Assembly: GCA_021774735.1 (NCBI GenBank)
Contig: JAJFIS010000019.1
Location: forward strand, 62,001 to 126,000
Direction of reading: 5' to 3'
DNA from: Alphaproteobacteria bacterium
GTDB taxonomy: Bacteria > Pseudomonadota > Alphaproteobacteria > Sphingomonadales > Kordiimonadaceae
Length of the DNA: 64,000 bases
Shown piece after piece: positions 38,733 through 48,070 of the stretch. A model generated the notes under the pieces. The model was not told the origin of the DNA and did not search any database. It worked only from the letters and a program-made list of their open reading frames with translations. The number at the start of each line of letters is the position of its first letter. Position 1 is the stretch's first letter. A program made the position numbers and the translations under genes.

Positions 38733-39400
38733 CAGAAATCAAGTTTTTGATAATGTTTTGGGGGCTGCAACCCTGCCACCCGGTCGATCAGCAAGCCACG
38801 CACTGAGCGCCGTGATTTCACCCGCATGTACCATTCCTTGGCGATGGGCCAGTCTTTCCAAGTAATATCGCCAAAATAATCAATCACCGAAATATGGGCC
38901 GCAGCCGCTGCATCGGCCATGGTGAACTGCCCGCCCGCCAAATAGTGGCGGCGATCCGCAAGCCAGCTGATATAAGCGAGATGGGTTTTCAAGTTATGTG
39001 AAGCACAGCGAATGGCTTCGCTGTCGGGCTCGCCCATACGCAGGAAACGCTTGAAAAGTTTTTCGCTGACCAAATGCCGGGTCACTTCACTGGATATTTT
39101 TGTATGGAACCAACCTGTAAGGCGGCGCACTTCATAGCGCTCTTCCGCATTTCCGGGTATAAGCGCGGGCTCAGGAATGGTTTCTTCCAGATATTCAGCG
39201 ATCGCCATAACCCCGCTGTAAGGTTGACCATTATCCATAATTAGAACCGGCACCTCGCCTGCTGGGTTAAGTTTTAGGAAATCAGCCCGACGTTCCCATT
39301 CCTTCTCTACTCGCAAGCGATAATCTACCCGTTTCTCATCCAAGAGAACGCGTACAAGGCGGGCCGGCGGCGAAAGCCAATGGTGATAAAGTGTAGCCAT
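38732..39400 (-). CDS. Glutathione S-transferase family protein
   Basis: A 222-residue GST. The N-terminal thioredoxin-like domain ends with the glutathione-contact segment [20 protein letters not shown] (cis-proline after Val). The C-terminal helical domain contains [20 protein letters not shown]. The GST-queG pairing is common in alphaproteobacteria. The substrate is unknown. Confidence 0.88.
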   Translation of the reverse strand: MATLYHHWLSPPARLVRVLLDEKRVDYRLRVEKEWERRADFLKLNPAGEVPVLIMDNGQPYSGVMAIAEYLEETIPEPALIPGNAEERYEVRRLTGWFHTKISSEVTRHLVSEKLFKRFLRMGEPDSEAIRCASHNLKTHLAYISWLADRRHYLAGGQFTMADAAAAAHISVIDYFGDITWKDWPIAKEWYMRVKSRRSVRGLLIDRVAGLQPPKHYQKLDF

Positions 39401-39459
39401 AGCCCTTCATAACCAATTGGGGCCCGCTACGCCAACGGCAAAAGTGTAATTTTTCATAT

Positions 39460-39924
39460 TTAATTACGGGTATGACCAATGTGAGCGATACATTCCACCT
39501 CAACCAAAGCCCCAAGCGCCAAACCAGAGGCTGCGAGGGCACTGCGAGCAGGGTAAGGTGCTTTAAAATATTGCACATAAACTTCATTGAACGCTGGCCA
39601 GTTTTTAATATCAGACAGAAAAACCGTACATTTAATCACTTCTGACATTGAGCTATTATTGCGCTCCAATACCGCTTTAATATTTTGCATCATTTGGTGG
39701 CTTTGCCCCTCAATACTGCCACTAACCAACTGTAGCTTATCGTCTGTGCCTATTTGGCCTGACAAAAACAACAAGTCACCAGCGCGCACTGCTTCAGAAA
39801 AAGGCAATATCGCCGGTGCCCGCTGACCCTCATCCTCACTTCCATCATTGGCTTGTGTCAGCACAGAAGCTAAGAAGAAGAACAGCCAACAGAAAGTCTT
39901 AACAAATTGATGAAATAGTTGCAT
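39460..39924 (-). CDS. RidA family protein with signal peptide
   Basis: A 154-residue RidA/YjgF/UK114 protein. The core shows LFLSGQIGTDD, VIKCTVFLSDIKNWPAFNEVY and the closing RSALAASGLALGALVEVECIAHI; the usual substrate-binding arginine is present in the Pro-Ala-Arg-Ser segment. Unlike cytosolic RidA, it begins with a hydrophobic leader (FCWLFFFLASVLTQA), which indicates export. Cytosolic members deaminate reactive enamine/imine intermediates. The role of an exported form is open. Confidence 0.82.
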   Translation of the reverse strand: MQLFHQFVKTFCWLFFFLASVLTQANDGSEDEGQRAPAILPFSEAVRAGDLLFLSGQIGTDDKLQLVSGSIEGQSHQMMQNIKAVLERNNSSMSEVIKCTVFLSDIKNWPAFNEVYVQYFKAPYPARSALAASGLALGALVEVECIAHIGHTRN

Positions 39925-40120
39925 TTATTCACTCTCATTAACTATTAACACATGCATAATGTAGAATAGAAACAATAAAAACAAGTAAGATATGCTTATT
40001 AAAATATTACTAAAGGTAATAAAATTGTTAATATTCAATAAACCCTAAAAAACCCTTTCCTATTAATTAATATTAATATAATAAGCAATTGGGGATGACA
40101 CATCAGCAAGTAATTAACTT

Positions 40121-40137
40121 GAACGTAATTTACGTTC
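40121..40137. promoter_or_regulatory. Perfect palindrome upstream of a PAS_5 gene
   Basis: GAACGTAA and TTACGTTC form perfect eight-base arms around a single T. The site lies 56 bases before the PAS_5 gene start at 40193 and overlaps a TTGAAC that could serve as a -35 element. It is probably an operator for a dimeric regulator. I did not see another copy in the window. Confidence 0.5.
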
Positions 40138-40192
40138 TACTGATTCTGTAAATGACATGGTGTTATAGTAACTTGATGGGGTATATTTAATA

Positions 40193-40711
40193 ATGTCTAG
40201 TAGCGACCATTTAACTCAAATGGCGATTGCCGAAGGTTTAACAGGACTAGAAGTATGGTTTGCCAATGATTGTCCTGATATTTGTTCAGAGTTTAAAGAT
40301 CTGCTTCAATATTGGCATGAACTAACGGCCGATAATATTATGCCAGCCCGGCATCAACTAGCACCCAAAAAGATCGTCTCTCATTTACCCTATGTAGGCT
40401 TATTTGATATCATCCGCGATGATACTGGGGGCATCGGCGATATCATGACACGCTTAGAAGGAACCGAGCTTGCCGGTTTTTACGGCGATATTACAGGCAA
40501 GTCCATCAATGATCTGCCATCAGCTCAAGTGGTTGAAAGAGTGAAGTTTTACGCTAGAGTTCTTGACAAATATAAGAAACCCATCATTGCAAATATTGAT
40601 ATGGTTCGCTCCGACCGCCCCTTGGTGAGTGCGCGAGGTTTGTATATTCCTCTTGCAGAAGATGGTGTGACGATGGATAAGGTTTTTATATGTAGTCATT
40701 TGATAGCGTGA
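40193..40711 (+). CDS. PAS_5 (DUF1457-type) domain protein
   Basis: A 172-residue single-domain protein related to the one at 15598-16107. The shared pattern is a YWHEL segment, then ARHQLAPKKIVSHLPYVGLFDI, then a TRLEGTELAGFYGDITGKSINDL motif. No output domain is present. It follows a perfect palindrome and an AT-rich 268-base gap shared with the divergent RidA gene. Function unknown. Confidence 0.7.
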   Translation: MSSSDHLTQMAIAEGLTGLEVWFANDCPDICSEFKDLLQYWHELTADNIMPARHQLAPKKIVSHLPYVGLFDIIRDDTGGIGDIMTRLEGTELAGFYGDITGKSINDLPSAQVVERVKFYARVLDKYKKPIIANIDMVRSDRPLVSARGLYIPLAEDGVTMDKVFICSHLIA

Positions 40712-40729
40712 TCGATATAATTTCTTGAC

Positions 40730-41773
40730 TTAACCCACTAATTTACGCTGCGTGTCTAAGCCCATAGAAAGCAGGTATGGGTCATCCATTTGCCGCTTGG
40801 TAAAGTCATCTTTATTGGTTAAGCATTCCCATTCTATACTGATCAAGCTTTGGGCAATTGACCCTCCCATGGTGGTGCCAGGTCCCAGAACAATCACATG
40901 GCTCGGGGCAAACTCTCGCACACCCACCTGAATGGCTTTTCTAAAATCGTAAGTTTCCACAATCTGATGGCTAAGCGTATAATCCCACAGCGCCCGTGGG
41001 TCACTGGCATGGGGTGTCCAGATAGCGCCGCGACCATCGATAAGTGGAATAGTTGGGGAATTAAACATGCTAGCTGGCAGCTCCTTTTGGATCTTTTCAG
41101 CAACAGGTTTCTGCAATTCTGTGTGAAAAGCTGAATGGCCGCCAAGGCGCATGGGAAAGCGGCTGTCCGCATGCGTCGGCAGCTTTGCCTCTAACGCCTT
41201 CAGCCCTGCATCATTACCAGCAAAAACCAACATGCCGCCAAGGTCAATCGATAGATAAATTTGCTGGTCACGCTCGCCGTGAAGCCCAGCAACCAAGCCC
41301 ATTAGTTCTGATCTAAGACCAACATCAAGCTGCCAAATAGCGTCAGATACCGGATATAAAAGCTGCCCACCGATCATGCTGTCATGCATCAATTTACCTG
41401 TAGTATTAATAGTTTTCAAACCATCAAGCGCGCTAAGCACACCTGCACAGGCAAGGCTTGTGTACCAGCCCATTGAATTGCCAGTGATAGCGACGATGTC
41501 ATACTCACCTTGGTTAATAGCCAGAAAATCAAAGTATGAACTGGTATAAATCAGGGGGGAGGCATTGTCCCCGCGCATATGCTCGCTCATAGAAAAGCTA
41601 TCACGCCCATCAAGCTCTGATATTGTCGTTTGGCCAAACTTTGTGCGAAAATTATCAAATTCAGCCAATTGTGCTTGCTTGTCCGAGTGATGATTTCCCA
41701 AATAGCCAAGCTCAGCGGCATTATAAGTACCGCGACCCGGGCAAACAACTAAAGCTGTTTTGCGATCATTCAT
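40730..41773 (-). CDS. FabD-like acyltransferase domain protein
   Basis: A 347-residue protein resembling malonyl-CoA:ACP transacylases. The nucleophile motif is GNSMGW with Ser100 (usually GHSLG), and the catalytic histidine appears in HSAFHTEL. The arginine that binds the malonyl carboxylate in FabD (RGKxM) is replaced by threonine (TTGKLM, about residue 125). A non-carboxylated acyl group is therefore more likely than malonyl. Its start overlaps the E1 gene stop by four bases (ATGA), so the two proteins should work together. The carrier is unknown. Confidence 0.7.
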   Translation of the reverse strand: MNDRKTALVVCPGRGTYNAAELGYLGNHHSDKQAQLAEFDNFRTKFGQTTISELDGRDSFSMSEHMRGDNASPLIYTSSYFDFLAINQGEYDIVAITGNSMGWYTSLACAGVLSALDGLKTINTTGKLMHDSMIGGQLLYPVSDAIWQLDVGLRSELMGLVAGLHGERDQQIYLSIDLGGMLVFAGNDAGLKALEAKLPTHADSRFPMRLGGHSAFHTELQKPVAEKIQKELPASMFNSPTIPLIDGRGAIWTPHASDPRALWDYTLSHQIVETYDFRKAIQVGVREFAPSHVIVLGPGTTMGGSIAQSLISIEWECLTNKDDFTKRQMDDPYLLSMGLDTQRKLVG

Positions 41774-43989
41774 GATGGTTTTCCCACCAGGTCGAGCGCT
41801 TTTTGCAAAATGCTCTCCGCGCTCGGCAGGGTCACCGTTGCCGCCCGGCCAAGGGGGATAAAGCTATCGTCCGCCGCTAAGCGCGCGACCTTTGTCGATG
41901 GGTCCACCTTTTCCGCCATTAAAGCCATCAAGGCTTCGCTCTGCGACCCCGTCGTGCGGCATTCGTCAACAATAAGCACCGAGGCACAGTCTTTCACCGC
42001 TGCCAATATGGCTTCTTCCGGCAAGGGGGCAAGCCAGCGAATATCGATGACCCGCGCCTTGATGCCGTGATCATCAGAGAGGAGCTTTTCCGCTTGGCGG
42101 CTGAGGTAATAGCCATTGCCGTAGGTTAAAATGCAGATATCCTTGCCTATACCATGCTGACCTATCTCACCCATGCCTATTGGTGTCGCTTTAGCGGGCG
42201 CGATATAGTCTGCGGTCCAAAGGCCGTCACCGGGCTCGTGCAAGTCGCGGGTCATATAAAGCGCGATTGGCTCGACCATCACCACGACACGCTGTTCCTC
42301 GCGCGCTAGGCGCACAGATTCGCGCATCATTTCGACCGCATCAGCACCGTTCGACGGACAAGCAATGATAAGCCCGGGAATATCCCTGAGCGCCGCCAAG
42401 CTATTGTCATTATGAAAGTGCCCGCCGAACCCTTTTTGGTAACCAAGACCGGCGATGCGAATGACCATCGGGTTGGTGAATTGACCGTCCGAGAAAAAGC
42501 TCAGCGTTGCGGCTTCCCCGCGAATCTGGTCTTCTGCGTTATGCATATAGGCAAGAAATTGTATTTCCGGCATCGGCAAAAAGCCATTATGCGCCATGCC
42601 GATCGCCAGCCCCAAAATGCTTTGCTCGTCGAGCAGCGTATTGATCACCCGGCGCTTACCAAATTTCTCTGATAGCTTGGCGGTGACATTATAAACCCCG
42701 CCCTTGGGGCCGATGTCCTCGCCCGCCATGACGATCTCATCGTGGGCCAGCATCAGGTCCGCAAGCGCCCAATTGATCAGTCGTGCCATATGTTGGGGCT
42801 TGAATATCGCATGCATATCGCGGGCAAAAAGCGCTGTCCGTGCTTTGTCACTCGGCGTAAATGACGGCTTGTCTAGCTTGGGCGGAATGATGCTTTCCAT
42901 CACCGCCTTGGAGGTGGTTAACTTAGGCCGCTGAATGGCCTTTTCCGCCACCCGCGACACCTGCGCCCGCATATTGTCGTAAGCCGCAATTATTTCATCC
43001 GCTGCCATGGTGCCACTTGCTATAAGTGCTTGCGCGGTCAAGAGTAACGGGTCACCAGCTTCACAGGCGGCTATCTCCTGCTTGCTCATATAGGCGTCTT
43101 GCACGTCCGAGCCCGCGTGGCCGTAAAGCCGTACCGTTCGCAGATGCAAAAAGGCCGGGCGGCGGGTCCGGCGAATATAGTCTTCCACCTCGCTTGCGAC
43201 CCGGTAAGCGTCCAATATATCGAGCCCATTAGCGGCGAAATATTTTATCCCCGGCCTTGCGCGCATGCTGGCTTCCACCCAATTATCGGGCGTGCGGGTT
43301 GAAATGCCGATGCCGTTATCCTCACAGACAAAAAGCAGCGGCAAAGGGGCCTTTTGGTGCGCGGTCCAGGAGGCTGAATTGATCGCCCCTTGGGCGGTTG
43401 AATGATTGAGCGAGGCATCGCCGAAACTGCAAATAGCAATAGCGTCATGGGGCATGTCGGCGTCACATTTGGCTAAATCCTTCGCCAGATCAATGCTGAA
43501 GGCTGCACCGACCGCCTTGGGCAAATGGGAAGCAATGGTGCTGGTCTGCGGCGGAATGAAGAGCGCCTTGCTGCCCAGCACTTTGTGGCGCCCGCCAGAA
43601 ATTGGGTCATCGCTGGAGGCGGCAAAGCTTAACAGCATATCCCATAGCGGCGTTTGGCCGGGTAGCTGCTTTGAGCGCTCAATCATAAAAGCAGCATCGC
43701 GGTAATGCAGGAAAGCCATATCGGTGGGGCGCAGAGCGGCGGCCACCCCAGCCATGCCCTCATGCCCCGAGCTGCCGATAGTATAAAAACCCTCACCGCG
43801 CGCCTGCAGTAGGCGTGACTGTAAATCCAGATGGCGGCTCATAAGCTGGCTCTCGAACAGGCGCGCGAGATCAGCTCTCGTAAGGCCAGCGTCTGTCAGC
43901 GTAAGCCGAGAATTTACGGGCGGTAATTCACCACTGGTAATCTTCGATAAGAAATTCTCTTCAACAACCTTCGTGCGGTCTTTCATCAT
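41770..43989 (-). CDS. Fused alpha-keto acid dehydrogenase E1 (alpha plus beta)
   Basis: A 739-residue fusion of the thiamine-diphosphate-dependent E1 alpha (about 30-340) and E1 beta (about 385-739) subunits of a branched-chain-type 2-oxo acid dehydrogenase. The TPP motif lies in FGDASLNHSTAQ through CEDNGIGIS. The beta half contains EDIGPKGGVYN and LLDEQSILGLAIGMA. E1 decarboxylates a 2-oxo acid and normally hands the acyl group to a lipoyl E2, but no E2 or E3 gene is nearby. The coupled partner is an acyltransferase-like protein. Confidence 0.85.
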   Translation of the reverse strand: MMKDRTKVVEENFLSKITSGELPPVNSRLTLTDAGLTRADLARLFESQLMSRHLDLQSRLLQARGEGFYTIGSSGHEGMAGVAAALRPTDMAFLHYRDAAFMIERSKQLPGQTPLWDMLLSFAASSDDPISGGRHKVLGSKALFIPPQTSTIASHLPKAVGAAFSIDLAKDLAKCDADMPHDAIAICSFGDASLNHSTAQGAINSASWTAHQKAPLPLLFVCEDNGIGISTRTPDNWVEASMRARPGIKYFAANGLDILDAYRVASEVEDYIRRTRRPAFLHLRTVRLYGHAGSDVQDAYMSKQEIAACEAGDPLLLTAQALIASGTMAADEIIAAYDNMRAQVSRVAEKAIQRPKLTTSKAVMESIIPPKLDKPSFTPSDKARTALFARDMHAIFKPQHMARLINWALADLMLAHDEIVMAGEDIGPKGGVYNVTAKLSEKFGKRRVINTLLDEQSILGLAIGMAHNGFLPMPEIQFLAYMHNAEDQIRGEAATLSFFSDGQFTNPMVIRIAGLGYQKGFGGHFHNDNSLAALRDIPGLIIACPSNGADAVEMMRESVRLAREEQRVVVMVEPIALYMTRDLHEPGDGLWTADYIAPAKATPIGMGEIGQHGIGKDICILTYGNGYYLSRQAEKLLSDDHGIKARVIDIRWLAPLPEEAILAAVKDCASVLIVDECRTTGSQSEALMALMAEKVDPSTKVARLAADDSFIPLGRAATVTLPSAESILQKALDLVGKPS

Positions 43990-44202
43990 CCCTGTCCCAA
44001 AGCCCTAAAGCCAATTTTCACGCCTTCATGAAGCATTTTCTATTTCGCATTATCTCAAACGTTCCAGCAGAAACGTTACCCTCAGCCATGTTTGAAAAGC
44101 CAGCAATAGTTTGATGTTTTGTGGGGACATAGTGATGCTGTCTTGAATTAAGTCATGTGATTTATGCGTAACTCATAATTTTTCACCTGCCTGAACAAAC
44201 TT

Positions 44203-45792
44203 TCACTCCCCAAACACGCGCTTGAACAGGGCTTGGGTGGAGGCGTCAAAAGCTTCCATACCTTCGCCGCCGTTTTGAGCCTTGGAGATATTCAGCGCCA
44301 TTTCTTTACCAAGTTCGACGCCCATTTGGTCAAAAACATTGACCCCCACCAAGGTGCCCGCCGCGAAGGTGCGGTGCTCGTAAAAAGCCAGCAGCGCTCC
44401 TAACGCTTCAGGGGTTAGGGCATCAAGCAAAATGGTGGTTGAGGGGCGATTGCCGCTGAAGCTTTTTGCCATATCCAATGGGCCATCACCATCTGGCGCA
44501 CGCCCTGCCATCAAGGCGGCAGATTGGGCAAAACAGTTGGCCAATAGCACTTTATGGTGGACATCTTCACCGTGGGCGGGCGTCTTCACGGCCAAAAATT
44601 CAGCCGGGATAAGATGCGTACCCTGGTGCATGAGCTGAAACACTGCATGCTGACAGTCGGTGCCCACGCCGCCCCATAGCACAGGAGCGCTCGGCCAGCT
44701 TAACGCTTCACCGCTTTCGGTTACACCCTTGCCGTTACTTTCCATTTCCACCTGCTGCAAATAAGCGGGCAGTAAGCTCAAGCGCTGGTCATAAGGGAAG
44801 GTCGCGCGACTTTCAGCGCCTAAAAGCACGCTATAATAAACATCCATGAAGGCGGCAAGCAGCGGGATATTGGCGCGAGGCTCAACGCTTTCAAAATGCT
44901 TGTCCATGGCCTCGGCGCCTTTGAGCAATGCATCAAAAGCATCCGTGCCGTGGGCCAACACAATGGGAAAACCAATCGCGGACCAGAGCGAGAAGCGCCC
45001 ACCGACCCATTTGGCGAAGGTTAAAATATTATCGTCCTTGACGCCGAAATCCTTTGCTGCTTCTGGCACGGCGGTCAAGGCAACCAAATGCTGCTTTGGG
45101 GCCATAACGCCGCCAGCCTCCATCCATTTCAGTGCCGTCTCGACATTCATCAGGGTTTCAAGGGTGGTGAAACTTTTGGACGCCGCCACCAACAGAGTTG
45201 CATGCGGGTCACATTTGACCAGAATGGCTTGCAGCGCATGGGCATCGACATTAGATAACGTGTGGATATCAAAGGCGGCTTCATCGCTGGCTAAAGCAGA
45301 CAGAACCAGCTCCGGACCCAGCGCCGAACCACCGATGCCGATGAATATTACATGGCTGTAACGCGCACCACCATCAGCGCGGATATCCCCCGACCTGTAT
45401 GCTTCCGCGAGGGCATAAAGCCTATCGCGCTCCGCCTTTATACGTTCCGCCACAGGCTCTCCGCTGACGGTTGCTGCAATAGGGTTTTTCGCCCTGAGTG
45501 CCATATGCAAGGCCGGACGGTTTTCGCTTAAATTGACGATATCACCGGTGAACAAGCGCTTGAGGGCTGCTTTGAAGCCGCTTTCACTTAAAATACGCTC
45601 AAAATGTTCCATGACACTATCGCTAATATGGGTCTTGGAAAGGTCAAAATAAAGCGACCCATGGGTGAAAGCATATTTGTTTGCCCGCTCCTCATCATCG
45701 TCAAACAGCGCCAGCAAATCAGTATCTTGCTCGGCAGTGATATGATCGTTCAACGGCGTCCAATAAGCGGGGAGGGTAGCAGCAATTGTCAT
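44203..45792 (-). CDS. pgi: Glucose-6-phosphate isomerase
   Basis: A 529-residue phosphoglucose isomerase interconverting glucose 6-phosphate and fructose 6-phosphate. The phosphate-binding region VAASKSFTTLETL, the catalytic QQVEMESNGK with its glutamate, and the closing NVFDQMGVELGK signature are present. It is flanked by gaps on both sides and is probably transcribed alone. Confidence 0.97.
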   Translation of the reverse strand: MTIAATLPAYWTPLNDHITAEQDTDLLALFDDDEERANKYAFTHGSLYFDLSKTHISDSVMEHFERILSESGFKAALKRLFTGDIVNLSENRPALHMALRAKNPIAATVSGEPVAERIKAERDRLYALAEAYRSGDIRADGGARYSHVIFIGIGGSALGPELVLSALASDEAAFDIHTLSNVDAHALQAILVKCDPHATLLVAASKSFTTLETLMNVETALKWMEAGGVMAPKQHLVALTAVPEAAKDFGVKDDNILTFAKWVGGRFSLWSAIGFPIVLAHGTDAFDALLKGAEAMDKHFESVEPRANIPLLAAFMDVYYSVLLGAESRATFPYDQRLSLLPAYLQQVEMESNGKGVTESGEALSWPSAPVLWGGVGTDCQHAVFQLMHQGTHLIPAEFLAVKTPAHGEDVHHKVLLANCFAQSAALMAGRAPDGDGPLDMAKSFSGNRPSTTILLDALTPEALGALLAFYEHRTFAAGTLVGVNVFDQMGVELGKEMALNISKAQNGGEGMEAFDASTQALFKRVFGE

Positions 45793-45891
45793 CTAAAGGG
45801 TCCTGATTGTATTATGAGCTCGAAACAGTGGCACAGAAGGCCCACATAGAGCAACAGAACATCCACTATAAACCTGTAATAAATGCTTAAT

Positions 45892-45919
45892 AAAAAGCCC
45901 CCCACCAGCGGCAGGGGGC
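45892..45919 (-). terminator. Rho-independent terminator of the PuuD-like operon
   Basis: GCCCCC (45897-45902) pairs with GGGGGC (45914-45919), and TTTTTATT follows on the minus strand. It ends the transcript from 46660-45968 and insulates pgi. Confidence 0.8.
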
Positions 45920-45967
45920 ATGATTTTTTTGTCTGTCACACCATGGCCCTCTCAGACCGTAGGTATT

Positions 45968-46468
45968 TTAGAGGTTTTGGTAACCAACCATGGCAAACAA
46001 CATAGGAATTGAAAGCATAGTGTTGGTGCGCGAGAACAGCATGGCCGTGCGCGCTGCTGCGGGCTTTGCGTCGGCATCCGCCTCCACAATACCAAGGGCG
46101 ATCTTTTGGTTTGGCCAAATGATGAACCAAACATTGAACCACATGATAATGCCAAACCACATACCAATGCCGAGGAGCGTGGTGTTCACGTCACCGCCGC
46201 CGTAACCTAGGGTTAGCGTATCCACAAGATAGCCATTGCGGAAAGCCAAAAGCAGGCCAAAGACGATGGTGCCCATGGCACCCCAACGGAACCAAAATAG
46301 CGCCTTTGGCGCAATATGCTTGCCAATCGCCGGTTTTTGGTCAGCCGGAATGCTTGGCATCGTTGGGATTTGAACAAAGTTAAAATACCAAAGCAGGCCG
46401 ATCCACATTACGCCGGATAAGACGTGAAGATAGCGGATCATAAAGAGTTCGTTCATAAACATATCCAT
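45968..46468 (-). CDS. PuuD-like four-helix membrane protein
   Basis: A 166-residue integral membrane protein resembling part of the urate hydroxylase PuuD membrane domain. Four helices are visible, beginning with MIRYLHVLSGVMWIGLLWYF (His15 in a heme-ligand-like setting) and including ALFWFRWGAMGTIVFGLLLA. Full PuuD is about twice as long and carries a C-terminal cytochrome c domain, absent here. GGGGA seven bases upstream supports the start. A small membrane protein gene precedes it by 12 bases. Urate oxidation by this protein is doubtful; it could be a heme-binding redox subunit. Confidence 0.65.
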   Translation of the reverse strand: MDMFMNELFMIRYLHVLSGVMWIGLLWYFNFVQIPTMPSIPADQKPAIGKHIAPKALFWFRWGAMGTIVFGLLLAFRNGYLVDTLTLGYGGGDVNTTLLGIGMWFGIIMWFNVWFIIWPNQKIALGIVEADADAKPAAARTAMLFSRTNTMLSIPMLFAMVGYQNL

Positions 46469-46480
46469 TGGTCTATCCCC

Positions 46481-46660
46481 TTACCCTGCTATCATCGGCG
46501 CAACAAGCGCGACTATGACGGTGATTACAATTCCAGCAATTACTGTATTCCTGATGGATTCCAGTATCATTCCCATTACAAATACCTCCTCTTGAGTTAG
46601 CAGTTTTATTGATGCTTCGACGTTGCCAATACCCCTCCCCACAGCAATATCCCAGAGCAT
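46481..46660 (-). CDS. Small single-pass membrane protein
   Basis: A 59-residue protein with a soluble N-terminal half (MLWDIAVGRGIGNVEASIKL) and a C-terminal membrane helix (NTVIAGIVITVIVALVA). The start at 46660 has an excellent ribosome site (AAGGAG, six bases before ATG); longer frames to 46690 exist without one. It ends 12 bases before the PuuD-like gene, so it may be a partner subunit. No family is recognised. Confidence 0.6.
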   Translation of the reverse strand: MLWDIAVGRGIGNVEASIKLLTQEEVFVMGMILESIRNTVIAGIVITVIVALVAPMIAG

Positions 46661-46782
46661 TTTTTGCTCCTTCACTGTGATATGAAACAATGGCCCCCGC
46701 CTTCGTTAATTTCTTCAGTGGCTTAAGCATACGCCCATTCAGGCGCGCTTGGCAATGCAAACCACTTGCAAGTTCAAATTAT

Positions 46783-47877
46783 TTAAGCCTTAAGCTTACG
46801 GTGTGTCTGCATCCGCTTTTGTAATTCGCGCGCGCCCAAAAGCCCCGCCTGAGTATCGGTTTCCCCCACCACACTGGCGGCATTTAGTGCAGCAGCCAAT
46901 AAGGCCGCTTCAGCTGCCTTCCCACATGCCAGCTCAGCCGCTAAGGTCGATGAAAAAGCATCTCCCGCGCCTGCACTGCCACGCGGTATAACCGGCACTG
47001 GTGGTCCATAATATAGCTCGGAATTTTCCATCAAATAGGCACCGTATTTGCCGTCCGTTAAACAAATCGCCGTGGGGCCAAGGGCACTAAGGCGCGCCAT
47101 AACATTCCCCAAACCCAGCACCATGCCCGATAAGCGCAAACCTTCCTCTAATAATTTGGGTGCCGGGCTCTCAATATGATTTTGCCACTTCGGGGCAGAC
47201 CCGCGCCCATGCACCAAAAAGGGCAAAAGCGCCGTCAGCTCAACCTTATTCAGCGACATTTGGTCAATGAAGGGGCAAGCACTGAGAAACTCTTCCGCCC
47301 GTGCAGTTAATTGGCGAATACCTGGGTTCACTGCCACATAAGCCCCGGCCGCCTTTGCACGCTGCACGATGTCACCAAAACATGCAGCCGACGCGTCAGA
47401 CAGACTGGCGATATAAACCAGATCAAACTTGCTAAAATCGATCGCTGCAATATGCGCAGGGGTTAGAAATTTATTGGCCCCGCGACTGGTGAAAATAGCG
47501 GCGTCTTGATCGTGCGATGATACCAGAACCGAGGTGCCTGTTGTATGCGCTCTGTCCACCGCCAAATGATTTAAACCAACACCTTCTCCCTGCATTTTCT
47601 CGCGGATTTTACCTGCCCCAAGGTCATCCCCAACCACCGCAGCAATTTCAACCATCACCCCAAGGCGAGCCATTGAAACCGAAACATTCGCCGCCCCGCC
47701 GCCGATGTGCGATGTCACAGATTCCGCATCTACCTTGCGGCCTTGCTCCAACAGCAGATAAGAGCTTTGCTCGTTATGCATGGTGATAAGTTCAATGTCG
47801 CCGTCAGCGATAACGGCAATGGTATCCACCATGGCGGAACCAAAAACAAGCGCCCGAAGTGGGGATACATCTTTCAT
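46783..47877 (-). CDS. PfkB family carbohydrate/nucleoside kinase
   Basis: A 364-residue ribokinase-fold kinase. The substrate-side GGGAANVSVSMARLG near the N-terminus and the anion-hole/catalytic SAGAGDAFSS near the C-terminus are the two PfkB signatures. The substrate (sugar, nucleoside or other) cannot be told from sequence. It is upstream of the small membrane and PuuD-like genes on the same strand, separated by 122 bases. Confidence 0.87.
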   Translation of the reverse strand: MKDVSPLRALVFGSAMVDTIAVIADGDIELITMHNEQSSYLLLEQGRKVDAESVTSHIGGGAANVSVSMARLGVMVEIAAVVGDDLGAGKIREKMQGEGVGLNHLAVDRAHTTGTSVLVSSHDQDAAIFTSRGANKFLTPAHIAAIDFSKFDLVYIASLSDASAACFGDIVQRAKAAGAYVAVNPGIRQLTARAEEFLSACPFIDQMSLNKVELTALLPFLVHGRGSAPKWQNHIESPAPKLLEEGLRLSGMVLGLGNVMARLSALGPTAICLTDGKYGAYLMENSELYYGPPVPVIPRGSAGAGDAFSSTLAAELACGKAAEAALLAAALNAASVVGETDTQAGLLGARELQKRMQTHRKLKA

Positions 47878-48070
47878 ACAATACCTTCAAAATTATCACG
47901 ACCATCAAGCAACCCACCATAGCCCCCTTTAGGGTTAAGCCAAGACTAAATAACCGGCATCATGATTATGCCATAAATTTAGGGCGTTATTAAACTTGAA
48001 AAGCTAAATGAATAATGGTGTGGTTATATCTAAGTTCAGGGATGTCGCCATCCACTTAAGGGAGACCAAA

